A stretch of 64,000 nucleotides of DNA from Nematopogon swammerdamellus (Eukaryota > Arthropoda > Insecta > Lepidoptera > Adelidae): positions 9,839,566-9,903,565 of the forward strand of contig OX336340.1 of NCBI GenBank assembly GCA_946902875.1, given 5' to 3'. The notes below the pieces were generated by a model. That model saw nothing but the letters and a program-made list of their open reading frames with translations. It made no database searches and was not told the DNA's origin. Shown piece by piece: positions 12,190 through 23,871 of the stretch (the stretch's first letter is position 1; the number at the start of each line of letters is the position of its first letter). Position numbers and translations under genes: made by a program.

Positions 12190-12560
12190 GTGTACCGTGT
12201 GGGTTCGGTACTTAAAAAGAATAGCCCCACTGCATCTCTCCCCGTGCATGTCGTAAGAGGCGACTAAGGGATAAGAACAAGATGCCGTGCTAAAGGGCGA
12301 CAGGCTCGCCATCTCTCACCTTGGCACGGTCATTCCACCGAGTCATGCAGCAGGTGGGTCTTCGTGCCTTACTTGCTGCTTGATCGATTTAATCTTGTTC
12401 GAATACTTTGCGAAACGTGGTGGTCGGTGTTGTGCTGCAATTTACCAGAGTTCTTGCAGCACAACACCGATTACTCTGCTTACCCCGATTGTCGGGATTC
12501 AGCGTGTGTGATATGTATATGTATGATTCAGCGTGTGTGATATGTATAGCTGACGACAAA
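12190..12560 (+). repeat. Family-B dispersed repeat, near full length
   Basis: Runs from ccgtgtgggttcggtactta through gcatgtcgtaagaggcgact, ccttggcacggtcattccac, a short inverted segment (ggtcggtgttgtgctgcaat / cttgcagcacaacaccgatt) and ends in a tatgtatatgtatg-like tail. Other copies: 32640-32960, 45795-46060, and reversed at 48125-48385, 59425-59720 and 62620-62935. It has no coding capacity and looks like a retroposed element. Confidence 0.75.
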
Positions 12561-14039
12561 TCCGTCCGGACTGATACCATCATACTGAATAAAATGTACG
12601 GTCGAAACGCCTAAGACCCAGTTCACGCTTTCCGTCAAGCCAAGTGTAGCCGGTATACGACCACAACTTGATGGGTTGACGCCATGAGTCTAAAAAGTCA
12701 TGTAGCCAAACATTTCATAAGAAAAATATGCCTAAGTACGCTAAAACAAACCGAAGTGTTTTGCACTTTTAAAAGGCTTGATTTTAAGAACGGGGATTTT
12801 AATGTTTGTAACATTTTTATTTCATAACTTTGAAGCTTAAGATCTAAAAAACTGCATTTGAGTTTAAACTTGGTGTATCTAGTTGTTATATTTTCTGACA
12901 TAAATTTCAAGAAGATCAGCTGGAACGATTTCCGTTATAGAGCCTGTACTTACATAAATACTAGCTATAGATTATAAGAGTCGCCATCGAAATCGGTCCA
13001 TACGTTTTGGTGTTAGGTGGACTTATAACAATCCTCTGTTTGAGTCGAGGGTTAATGTGCCATGTTGGGGTTTAGGTACCTTAGGGGCTTAACAACCAAA
13101 CTTTTCCTTTTCGTAGATATAACCTTTACGAAGTGTTGTATTATAGCCAAAACATCGCTTCAACGGGAAGTAGTTTCTCACGCACTGGAAAGGGATTGCG
13201 TTGGTTTTTTATTTAAAAAAAAAATCTAATACGTAAAATGTTATGATTTCTTCTATTCAATATGGAGGACACTTGGGGGCAGACGAGAATGGCCATACTT
13301 TTTGTATTTATTGCTCATTTTCGATAATAACAGCACTTTTTTGTACCATTCAAAATTCTGCCGCCGCCGGTACAAATTACGCGCCGGATGGCTCATGGTT
13401 GGAGGGCTCTGGTGAAATATTTATCAAGAAGATATTTACTAAATTTGATGTAGGTTTTTTGCAAATGCATTTTAGTTCTATTTTAAAATAAAAAAAACAT
13501 ATGTTATCGATTTACTTTTTGAGGAATCTTCATTCTTTCCTTCCGACTCCCGTAAATCATTCATTTCTAACTTTGCCTATTTTTCTATGCATTACAATTG
13601 CGAACCAATTAGCTCAAACATATGTCATATGAAAGATAATTTCATCTAGATTACAATGACGTGCAAATTTATATAGGGTTCTGAAGGAAATTTCATAGTT
13701 ATGATTTTTTAATGGAGAAAGCGCGGAAAATCTTTCGCGCGCGGAATTGTGTGTTTACCTGGAATATTACCTGGAAATTCGTGGTGGCGAGGAGGTAAGG
13801 GTTAAGGATTCCGGGAGGTATATTCATAGATGAAAATGTGTAAAGAAAGTCGTCGGTCTAATGTAATTCACCCCTCCACCCCTCCCCCTATATCTATACA
13901 ATAGCCGCTCGGGTTCAACAACCCTATCCATTTAATTTTCCGTCTGGGCGTTTACCTCTCTCGGTCCGACGAACAAGTTCGAACATCACGCTTAACATCA
14001 ACGCACGCATCGACAAGCGAAACCAAGCGAAACTAACAT
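12561..14039. other. Noncoding stretch, nothing recognised
   Basis: AT-rich DNA with short ORFs that show no domain. A CpG-containing patch near 13360-13410 (ctgccgccgccggtacaaat) is of unknown nature. Confidence 0.35.
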
Positions 14040-14070
14040 TTACTCGCATTTTTTGTGTTCCGGTCCGGTC

Positions 14071-14129
14071 CCGCCCTCTCCTACGCGCCGCGTAGGAGAG
14101 GGCGGGGTGAGGGTGAGGGGGGGGGGGGG
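14071..14129. repeat. Perfect GC-rich hairpin followed by a G-tract
   Basis: cccgccctctcctacg and cgtaggagagggcggg pair perfectly around a five-base loop (14071-14107). A run of about a dozen G lies just after, at 14117-14129. Confidence 0.75.
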
Positions 14130-14359
14130 CGGCGGCGCGTTCGCCGATTCCAGTTTCACGTGGCCTGAAAGTTGAGAGACCCGAGATGCTACGATACTGT
14201 AGCCATGACGACCGCGCGCAAACAATGCCGCTACCACGCCATGCCGTGTGCCATAGAATAGAGAATTAAATTGCTGGAAGGAAAGGGTATATCGCCGCCC
14301 CCCGGTGCAGTTGACAAGCACATACGACACACATGGGGAGTAGATCATCTTCCAACTTC

Positions 14360-14414
14360 TTCTTCTTTTTAGGGTTCCGTATCCGGTACGGGACCCTATT
14401 ACTAAGCCTACGCC

Positions 14415-14468
<54 letters not shown>

Positions 14469-14640
14469 CCGTCCGTCCGTGTGTCTGTCCGAGGGCTGTA
14501 TCTCTTGAACCGTAATAGGTAGCCCGTTGAAATTTTCACAGCATATGTGCTATTATGGCCGATATAACAACAAATTATAAAAATAAGAAAAAGTAAAAAA
14601 TTCACGGGGTTCCCATAGAAGAAACCAAAAAGTGTATGCG
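14360..14640 (+). repeat. Dispersed repeat with a (CTGT)n tract
   Basis: Begins agggttccgtatccggtacg, then has about a dozen CTGT units at 14414-14460, then gtatctcttgaaccgtaata and a tail containing acggggttcccata. Related copies are at 34435 and 48005, and at 55790-55960 inside the hAT element. Frames through the tract (SVCLSVCLSV) are artefacts. Confidence 0.65.
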
Positions 14641-15217
14641 CGCGCGCCATCTACCGAATAGAGTGTGAAGCATTTTAACTAATCATGACATTGAAGTAAT
14701 TAGAAGCATTTCATAACACGCCATAGACGGTAAGTGTAAGTACTATGTATACATATATTATGTATATTATTATATTATAATCATGTATGATGTCTATTCA
14801 TACCATTTATAATTTGTTACTATTCTCTCACATTATCCGTGCGCCTACTTAAACGAGTACACTCTTTACCACATCCCAAAGGTTTGCTATTATAATAGAA
14901 ACGAATAAAGAAGATTCGCAGCTTTTAAACAGAAGATTCCATTCATATTATTAACAACATAAAAACTCTGCGATAGTAATAAAATGGTTCAAATAAAAAT
15001 GTTTTTTTTAACACAAAAGTTAATCTCTAGCCATAGACGGAGTACGAGATTAGAAGCAAATCAGCGGTATCTTATCTATCAGCCTCGGTGATGGATGTGT
15101 AGTGATGAAGGCAAAGGCAACCGTGCCATGTTAAGGTGATGTGAGGCTGCGTCTGACTCGAATTTCGAGAAGTGTAACGCCAATATTACTTACCTGACAG
15201 ATTCTGTTATTATAATA

Positions 15218-16485
15218 CAGGGTGTCCAAAGTGTGATGTGGAATATCGAAGGATCGTGATATGTATCGTGTGTAAAGTGCAGTGATGAAAGAATTTTTTT
15301 TTAATCTCAATTATTTCCAATTTTGCCATTTTCTAACAAAGTAAATGCATACGATAGTGTGAGCGCGCTCTATGCTTGTGCACGGCCGCGTAGGGCTATG
15401 CGAGGGACGCGGCGCGAGGCGCGCGGTTCGCGATCGCGAGGCGTGAGATGCGCGGGCGCGGGGCGCGCGCGGCGCTGATCGGACGAGCGAGAATCATAGA
15501 TTTCGATATAAGACGTAGCATACCTACCTACTACACTGCAATTAGGCATGTAGGTGTATGTATGTATGTAGCTAGTAAAAAGTAAATGATTATCTACATA
15601 CCTCAAATGATGTGAAGGTTTTCTACGTGATCTCCTTGCAGCTCGATGCATTATGACGAGACCCGGGCGATGCAGTAGCGGGTCTAGATTGCCATGTTCC
15701 CGTAAACAGTACAATGCACGCACAATCACTTCAGCCAGCACCGGCAGTCTGACGCCTGTTTGGAAATCTTTCACGATAAATGCGTTTGAAGCCCATTTCC
15801 GTTTGCTGCTCCATACGCGAGCAACATATCCACATATTCGTTATTCGTGAATGGAACTTTTAACAAACACTTTAACCTGTGGTAGGTACGTATTGTTAAA
15901 CACGAGCGCGAAACTTTCACTAATTCAATTTACGAATCGAATTACCAAAAATACGTCAACACGGTCGGCCGCATTTGACATACTGACCGACTGACACACA
16001 TTGATCTTCCGCGCCGCGTGACTGGCTGGCTGGACTGAGGCGCAATGCCCACAGGCAGTGCGGCGCGCCGCCCCCCGCGCCCGCGCCGCCCGCCGCGCCC
16101 GCGCGGCGTCTCCTTTGATGGCAGCGCACGATGCCGCCACCGGGCGGCATCGCGGCGCGCCGCCGCCGCCCGCCGCGCCCGCGTCTCCTTTGATAGCAGC
16201 GTGCGATGCCGACACGGGGCGGCGCGGGGGCGCAACAGCGTGGTGCGGTGCGGTGCTATAGCGAACATTCGACCCGGCCGGCGCGCCCGCCGCGCCGCCC
16301 CGCCTCCTCCGCACCGCCGCGGTCTGGTCACTTAGAGCGCGCATAGATTGAATAAATTGAAAACTTTGAAAATTCATATCTCGAAAACTAGTATGGATAG
16401 GACCATTTTTCTTTTTTTTAATGTGTTTATTAGATGATATACAATAGCTCATTTCGATATTCCTGAACAGACCCTGGACACCCTG
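15218..16485. mobile_element. TA-flanked DNA transposon with GC-rich core
   Basis: The ends are CAGGGTGTCCA (15218-15228) and TGGACACCCTG (16475-16485), each flanked by TA. A second matching block, ggaatatcgaa, lies about 22 bp in from each end. TIR type and TA duplication suggest the Tc1/mariner-like group. The interior has no transposase ORF but carries CpG-rich DNA (15370-15480 and 16010-16330), including a ~60-bp direct duplication with landmark tctcctttgat at about 16109 and 16185. Long GC-rich ORFs on both strands are low-complexity artefacts. Confidence 0.72.
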
Positions 16486-19400
16486 TATATGTAAAACTTC
16501 ATCTATCAGCGCAGATCGCTAGCTTTTTGAAAACACGATTTGATTAGCTTCGCTCGATAGAAAAAACGTAGGCCATAATCTCAAAATTATAAATTGGACT
16601 TGGCGTACTGTAGGACTTGGCCAATATACCCATAATAATCAAAGAATAATGTCATTTATTGGTCATTTGTCTATCGTGTCATACCTATACCTTTCAGAAA
16701 ATGCTTTTCACTCATACTTATAAGTTGGCACGGTTTGGCAGCTCATTCCGTGATCGATCAGCCGATTAAATGTTCTGTGTCATGCATGCGCCATCGACAG
16801 CATTGTGTGATGTCAACATTTTATGATAACTCCTAACTGGATATCAAATGACTTGGTAATTTTTATAATCAAGCTCTCACAAGAGCGTGATGGATGATAA
16901 TTAAAATGTATAGATGAATAATTAAAAAGTATAGGCGGGTGTTCGGCTAAAGTTAAAGTATCTGGGCGACCGAGCTTCGCTCGGCGTCTACACCTATCTA
17001 AGGAAAATAAAACATGTAAATACAAAATCTCATCCAAATCATACGGCACCTATGTCCAATAATTCCATTTTAGTTTTTCATCGGCTCTACTTACAAAGTT
17101 CTCTATATACCTACCTAAACAAAATACGAAATCTTATGTAAGGTAGTGATGGTTCGGATTTTGACTCGGTTTTGAAATCTTCGCACCAACACCGTGTTAA
17201 AGTAAAATATCCATCCATGGATTATAATAATTATTGGTACATAATCAAATGATGCTTTCAACAATGTTTGCTGAAAGCTTGATTTAACAAAAGCATAGAA
17301 AATATTTACTATGTTCATTGTACAAGGTCAGTTTTAAGCCAATAAGTTAGATATAACATGCATGGCTGGAACTAAGCTATCTGAGCTGTTTGCCCAGTGT
17401 CTTGCTTGCACGCTCCACTCCACTCGACGAAGACATGTGAGTGCGTGAAGTAGGTCGCGTGCATTTGGTTTTGTTGTTTATTATTGTATTAATCTAAATA
17501 ACTTTGCCATTATGACCTTTTTCTAAAAACTATGTTTCCCTCAAGGTTCGAGGAAGCTGAGTAAAATAGATAGCAAGGTATATAGAAAGCCAAAGGAAAA
17601 AAGCGTACCTATTTAATCTGAAGGATGGCGGTTTGTGTGTGTAGTTATATATTTTAGATATTTTTCTTATATATATGTTCTTATAGCGATGATATAATTG
17701 CTTTATTTGAAGCTACCTGAGGTACCTATGTGAAATGTTATCCATTATATTTCACATGCTTCAGTATAGCTTGCATCGCAACGAAAACTCGTACGGTTTG
17801 TACGGTGTAAAATTACCATACATCACTATAATTAGCTTGTGTAACATTAACAACCGTACTCTGTTGCATCAGTTTAAATACCCATGCAAATTAAATTGTT
17901 CGCGCAAATGTCAAGTGCAAGGGGGGTCCGTGGCGCTTAACTAGGTACCCGTTGTCTTTCTACCTATCTTTGAAACTTTCCGTTTCATAGTTCTGTAGGT
18001 AGATATACAACATTTTGTATAACTTACGATTACCGTGTGCACAAATATAAATAACTCACTAAATTTATATGTACATTACTTGATAGATAAGTTCAATTAG
18101 GTACACGATAAGGCTATCGGCACCACTTTGCGGAGACATACACCTGTAATTTCAATCGTACGGTTACACGGCATGTGAGCCAATAAACGACACGAATACA
18201 ATACCTACTACCTACAACCAGTATTTGTATGCAATGTATAGTGCGAGGGCGGAGCCGAATAATCTAATACTTTTTGTTTAATCAATTCAAATTAACATAG
18301 TTATAAAATAATTAACTAATCTAAAAATTATATAAACTAACTTAGGAAGTAAACTAACTTAAAAAATAAATTTCATTTAATGCTTTTGTCCCCGGGATTG
18401 TGCCGAGGATGCCAGCCGCGTTACCCCTCTGAATTGCCAGGCTTATTCTTTTGTTTTGTTTTGTTTAATTGAATCTAACATGGTCCTATATCACCTACGA
18501 CACGCGCAATGTCTACCTACTGGGCATACGTACCCATGTACCACATCCCGATTCAGTGGTACCACACCTAGTTTTCAGTTTTAGTTTCACCATTCAGTAT
18601 AAGTAAACAAAAACGTTAGTTGCTTTCGCAGTCGTGCCATAGTGTACACGGATTGATAGTGTCACATCGCCTGCATATCGATTGTTCTATAATAAATGTA
18701 TGTACTACCTATGTATCTGAACAAAGTGGTGCCGCCGCCGCGCCGCGCCACCGCTGTGCAGCGACGCGGTGACGTGAGGCGGCGCGGGCGGGGGGACGAC
18801 GGGGCGGGCGGAATTGCCGGTTACAGTTTCCACACAATAAAGTTAAAATATAAATAATCTAGCGTGGAAATGTTTGATTTTTGACATTGAAAATGTCTTT
18901 TGGTTCGTTCCAGTATAGGCCCCGATTTCACGAAAAAGTGCGATCCCCTTATATCTCGGAGAGTTGTGAAGATATGATATTCATAAAAAGCTCAAAAGAC
19001 GCGTATTCATAAGAGCTGCAAGGTGCAAAAATAATTATTTGAGAAAGTAAAAAAACAAAAAAAAATTATGGCCGAAATAGTGAAAAAAAAATTCAATTTT
19101 TTCCGCATTTTTTATTTTGGCGCTCGATATTTTGGAAACGAAGAATGATATCAAAAATTTGAGAAAAACTCCTCTGGACAATTTAGTCAGCTACAATTTG
19201 AGCCTAAAACAAAGACGATCGGGTTAAAAAATTATATGAATATCAAATGTATTTATTAAATTTTACATGTGACAAACAGACCGAGGAATAACATAATTTT
19301 TTTTTAGAAAATATCAGAAAATCTGTCAATAAATCTAAAAATATTCGACTTCTCGCACAAGAGAGGACCGTTGATAAATAAATAATCCAGTTGAAAGTAA

Positions 19401-20139
19401 AGTAACTACCTACTATTATAGTTAGTAAGAATTGTAGAGATTTCCATAAAATCAACTTTATCAATAGAGTTCATCGACTTTAACCTCCTTCGGTATAAAT
19501 AATTCCGTTCGTAGTTAAACCGACGACGGAGCGAGAGCTTGTGGTCGATAACACAAACTAAAAGTAGGTACGTAGTTAAGGTATGTAATTAAGTACTTAG
19601 ATTAGTGGATATCCCACCGACTTGGACAAGGTCTCGTCAAATCATGACAAATTTTAACGTACTTGTAGCAGCAAAGCTTGCATAAGCGACACAAATTATA
19701 GACCCTCCGCAAAATTAATGAGTTAGTAGGTGGCAGGCGAGAGAGTAAAGCAAACCTAGAAACAATTATTTTTGATAAGCTCAAAAATTTTAATTAGCAT
19801 TTTCATACGTCTTTCAGGAATTAGGTGGCTCGTAAGTGAATGATTCGACTCGAAAGCGAATACAGTGGTTTCTATGTAGACAGATTAAACTGACAAATAT
19901 TTGTTGTACAACATCAATGGAAAAATAATTTTTCATTCAACTTTCCAATAGTATTCCAATCAGCAAAGTTGAAGAGAAAAACATGTTCAGTGTCCAATGT
20001 GGATATAATGCGACCATTTTGTATGAACAGTATTTTCGTATAATATAATTTTACGACAATAATTGCTCGAGCCTTGATATTCTCCCACTACCAAGATTAT
20101 TTGTAAATCCGAATGAAGGTAGGTAAGAAGGCAAATATA
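16486..20139. other. Long noncoding interval, no gene supported
   Basis: Mostly AT-rich. A GC-rich island at about 18725-18825 (gccgccgcgccgcgccaccg) lies in otherwise AT-rich sequence; it could be a promoter-like CpG patch or transposon end, but no exon can be tied to it. Confidence 0.4.
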
Positions 20140-20880
20140 CAGGGTGTTCGGCACATGAACCGACAAAAATGTTTTGTAGGTAAAGAAGTTGGGTCATTTG
20201 CAACGTTTTGACCTATGACACCTTTTGTCAGATGTCACGTGGTATCGAGATACGATTTTTTGTCCTTATTTTTTAAAATTACCAAAATCCCAGCTATAAA
20301 CCCTTGTAACTTTTTTGTTTATGATTGTATCAGCATGAAATAAAATTTATTGAATTTCACTATGTATCCTTGTTCTATAAAAAATATTATTTGATAAAGT
20401 TAATACCATGAAAAGGTTTTATGACCTCCCAAAGTCCCGAGAACGAGTAAAAATGTGACAGAATGTTAATTTCTTAATTCATTAAAACTAAACTAACAAC
20501 ACTTGAGTGCTTCATTTTCTTTTAAAAAGTTTGCTAGTTTACGCCCTTTCCAATGGTATACCACATGTCATACGAATCATTCACTATGTGGCCAAAATTA
20601 GGCGCAGAGACAGAACAGAACGACAAAATTAGGGATAATTTGCAAGAGTGCCCGCGTGACCGGTACCTGTTCTAAATTTGAAAATGCTCTTGAAAACGCT
20701 CTCAATACGGGAAGCGACCACCGATTAGTGCCCGTGTTGTCGTTCTGTTCTGTCTGTCCCTGTGCCTAATTTTGACCACATAGTGAATTATTTGTTTGAC
20801 ATGTGGTATACCGTTGGAAAGGGCGTAAACTAGCGAACTTTTTTAAAGAAAATGAAGCACTCAATTGCTATTAGTTTTTT
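20140..20880. mobile_element. Fold-back DNA element, truncated by the downstream LINE
   Basis: Begins TA CAGGGTGTTCGGCACATGAA, like the TIR at 15218. A long inverted repeat pairs about 20507-20623 with 20735-20875 (tagtttacgccctttccaa against ttggaaagggcgtaaacta) around a ~110-bp centre. The expected right TIR is missing; a tatatctctata microsatellite and the R1-type LINE follow. Confidence 0.6.
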
Positions 20881-20957
20881 TTATATATCTCTATATTATT
20901 TTTATATATCTCTATATTAGTTTTTTTTATATATCTATATATATATTTCTATATCTA

Positions 20958-23197
20958 CAGCCCAGACGGAGAGCTGGAAATCCTTCTGCAGTAAACAGGA
21001 TGACGAAAGCGTCTGGGACGGTGTCTACCGGGTCCTTAGATACAGCGGTAGGACTAGGGAAGAGGACCCTCTACGGAACAGCCAGGGACAGTTCCTTGAC
21101 CCCAGGGTTTAGCGGGACTGCTCGCCGATACTTTCTACCCTCAGGACTCGACCCATGGTGAGACCTTGGAACAGAGCTGCATCAGGCAACTCGCCGACAC
21201 ACGCAGCGCAGGGGACACCCCCCAGGAGCCGCCTTTCACGCTGGCTGAGATCGACACGGTTCTGCGCGGTATGAACCCGAGGAAGGCTCCGGGAGCGGAT
21301 GGGCTCATGTCAGACATTTGCTGCAGGGCGATCAACGTCGACAGGACTTATTTCTGTCCCTTGCAAATGTCTGCCTTAGGGCCCAATTCTTCCCGAGGGT
21401 CTGGAAGAGTGCAGTCATCCGCATAGTCCCCAAACCCGGCAAGGATGATTATTCCGCCCCTAAGTCATACAGTCCGACTGCTGCCGCTGCTTGGCAAGGT
21501 AGTGGAAAAGATGTTCTCGGCGCGTCTGCTGTGGAAGCTGGGGAAAGCGAACAGCCTAAATGCAAACCAATTTGGCTTCATGCCCCAGCGATCGACAGAG
21601 GATGCGCTGTACACTGCCTTGCTGAGGATCCGGGAAGGGCTAGCCAGGAAGCACCTGGTGGCCCTCATCTCCCTGGACATCGAGGGAGCATTTGATAACG
21701 CATGGTGGCCAGCTATCAAGGCCCAACTTCTACGGAAGCGGTGTCCGGATAATTTATATGGCCTCATCAACAGCTACCTCAGTGACCGTATAGTCACGGT
21801 ACAGTATGCTGGTGCCGAGGCCTCCAGAGCAACAAAGAAGGGGTGCATCCAGGGCTCTACATGTGGGCCGTTGCTCTGGAACATTATCCTGGACTCCCTT
21901 CTGGACTTGGTACCTGGCCTGGGCATTTACATCCAGGCGTTTGCCGATGACATCGTCCTCATCTTCAGCGATCCTAACTCCCGTAACCTAGAGGCGCGGG
22001 TCAATGGGGCCCTGGCGGCGATCTCCGGGTGGGGAGTCACCAACAAGCTGAGATTTGCATCACACAAGACTCACGCCTTGTTGGTGACGAGAAACTGAAA
22101 TATGACCGGCCCCGGTTTTTGATGGATGGCATACAGGTCGAAATAAAGCCGGCCATCAAACTCGTGGGTCTGATCATAGATTCAAACCTCACCTGGAGCC
22201 AACACGTAGGTGCGCTCTGCTGTAAAACAACGGCCATATTCAACAGTGTGAGCAGGGCTGTTAGGTCCACTTGGGGGCTGAACAGTGAAGTGGTTAGGCT
22301 CATCTACGTGGCTGTCATAGAGCCCATTGTGCTCTACGCGAGCAGCGTCTGGGTGGATGCCACCGAGAAGGACTACATAAACCGCAGACTTGATGCAGTG
22401 CAGCGGAGCTTCGGTTTGCGCATCGCGAGAGCCCACCGAACCACCTCCCTGACATCCGTGTTGATCCTGGCACGACTGCTCCCATTGCGCTTGCGTATCC
22501 AAGAGGCAGCTACCCTCTATCTAGTGAAGAAAGAAGGGGCTACAGACCTATTGCCTGACAGGCAACTGGAGGCCAGGTGTAGCCCTTTTGAACTGGAACA
22601 CCCTGCTCTCAGGTAGGCGATAAGCTTCGCCTGCCTGGAGAACGAGGAGGAAGCGCGGTGGGACCCAGCGGAGGATGTCACGATCTACACGGATGGAAGC
22701 AAGATAAGTGGCATGGTCGGTGGAGCCTACACCTGTTGGGTCGGGGATACGGAGGTTAGGAAGGCATGCTTCAAACTCTCAAGCTACTGCACCGTCTTTC
22801 AAGCCGAAATGTACGCAATCAAAAAGGCCTGCGAATTCGCGAGAGGCGATTCAAGGCGGTGTAGTATCTTGAGCGACTCGATATCCTCTCTCCAGCTCCT
22901 GACCGACGCGGGCAGCACGCACCCCCTGGCTGTCGAAATTCGACAGCTGATTGCGGAAATCAACAGCAGGGGGGCACACTCCAACTCTTTTGGGTGAGAG
23001 CCCACGTCGGTACGGCTGGTAACGAGAGGGCCGACGAGCTGGCGAAGCACACCGCCCTCAAGGTGAAGACCGCCACGGCATACGACAAGTTTCCCGCGTC
23101 ATATGCCAAATACCACATACGGAAGATGTCAGTAGCCAAGTGGCAGGAATACTACGACTCTTCCAACACCGGGGAGGTAACAAAGCAATGTAAATAA
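20958..23197 (+). pseudogene. R1-clade non-LTR retrotransposon, degenerate ORF2 (RT and RNase H)
   Basis: The frames together give the end of the endonuclease-RT linker (WKSFCSKQDDESVWDGVYRV), the RT entry motif MNPRKAPGADG, the fingers/palm (21445-22098) with catalytic FADDIVLIF near 21940, the thumb (22029-22616), and an RNase H domain with YTDGSKI, FQAEMYAI, LSDSISSL and GNERADELAK. At least four frame changes and an in-frame TAG at 22614 break it. There is no ORF1 and no endonuclease core, so the copy is 5'-truncated. RT plus RNase H with this linker fits the R1 clade. The following 430 bp are a 3' UTR-like AT-rich segment leading into telomere-type repeats. Confidence 0.85.
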
Positions 23198-23622
23198 TTT
23201 TCTCTTTTTTGTAAATACATATCGGATTAGGGCTTTAGTTTGTATTCTTTTGGATTGTTATTTGTAATCGATAGTTTAAGGTTATCTAAGTTTACATGTG
23301 AGTTTATTGATTTAGGGCAGAGAGCTGTAGAGTAGCAGTAGCAATGTTTTAATCTAAGATTATGTTGATTTGTGAGCGGCAATTATTATCTTATAAGCAA
23401 AACATAAAAAAATAAAAATAAAAACATTAAAAAAAAAACTGAACAGACAAGAACACAATAATATTAAAAAATTACGAATGAGAAGGAACCTGCACCTCTG
23501 CTTGAACCAGGGTGCAGGGGGGTGCAAGACGGTGTGATGTAGCGAAAGGAAGAAAACAAGGACTAGGCAAAAACAGCTGAGGTGTGTTTCATTGGAACCA
23601 TAAATTTTTTTTTAAAAGAATT

Positions 23623-23871
23623 ACCTAACCCATCCTAACATAACCTAACCTAACCTAACTTAACCTAACCTAACCTAACCTAACCTAACCTAACCTAACC
23701 TAACCTAACCTAACCTAACCTAACCTAACCTAACCTAACCTAACCTAACCTAACCTAACCTAACCTAACCTAACCTAACCTAACCTAACCTAACCTAACC
23801 TAACCTAACCTAACCTAACCTAACCTAACCTAACCTAACCTAACCTAACCTAACCTAACCCTCTAACCTAA
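23623..23871. repeat. Interstitial telomeric repeat array (CCTAA)n
   Basis: About 47 nearly uniform CCTAA units, the complement of the insect telomere repeat TTAGG, with a few variants near the edges (cctaact, ccctct). Since host genes lie on both sides it is interstitial rather than a chromosome end. Confidence 0.95.

Noticed and set aside
14333..14650. ORFs with repeated SVCLSVCLS or TDGQTDRQ
   Set aside because: Direct translation of the (CTGT)n microsatellite.
16045..16335. Overlapping Ala/Arg/Pro-rich ORFs on both strands
   Set aside because: Low-complexity GC-rich DNA is open in several frames at once; no domain, and it lies inside a TA-flanked transposon.
23623..23871. True chromosome end
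   Set aside because: Long stretches with host genes lie on both sides, so the repeats are interstitial in this assembly.
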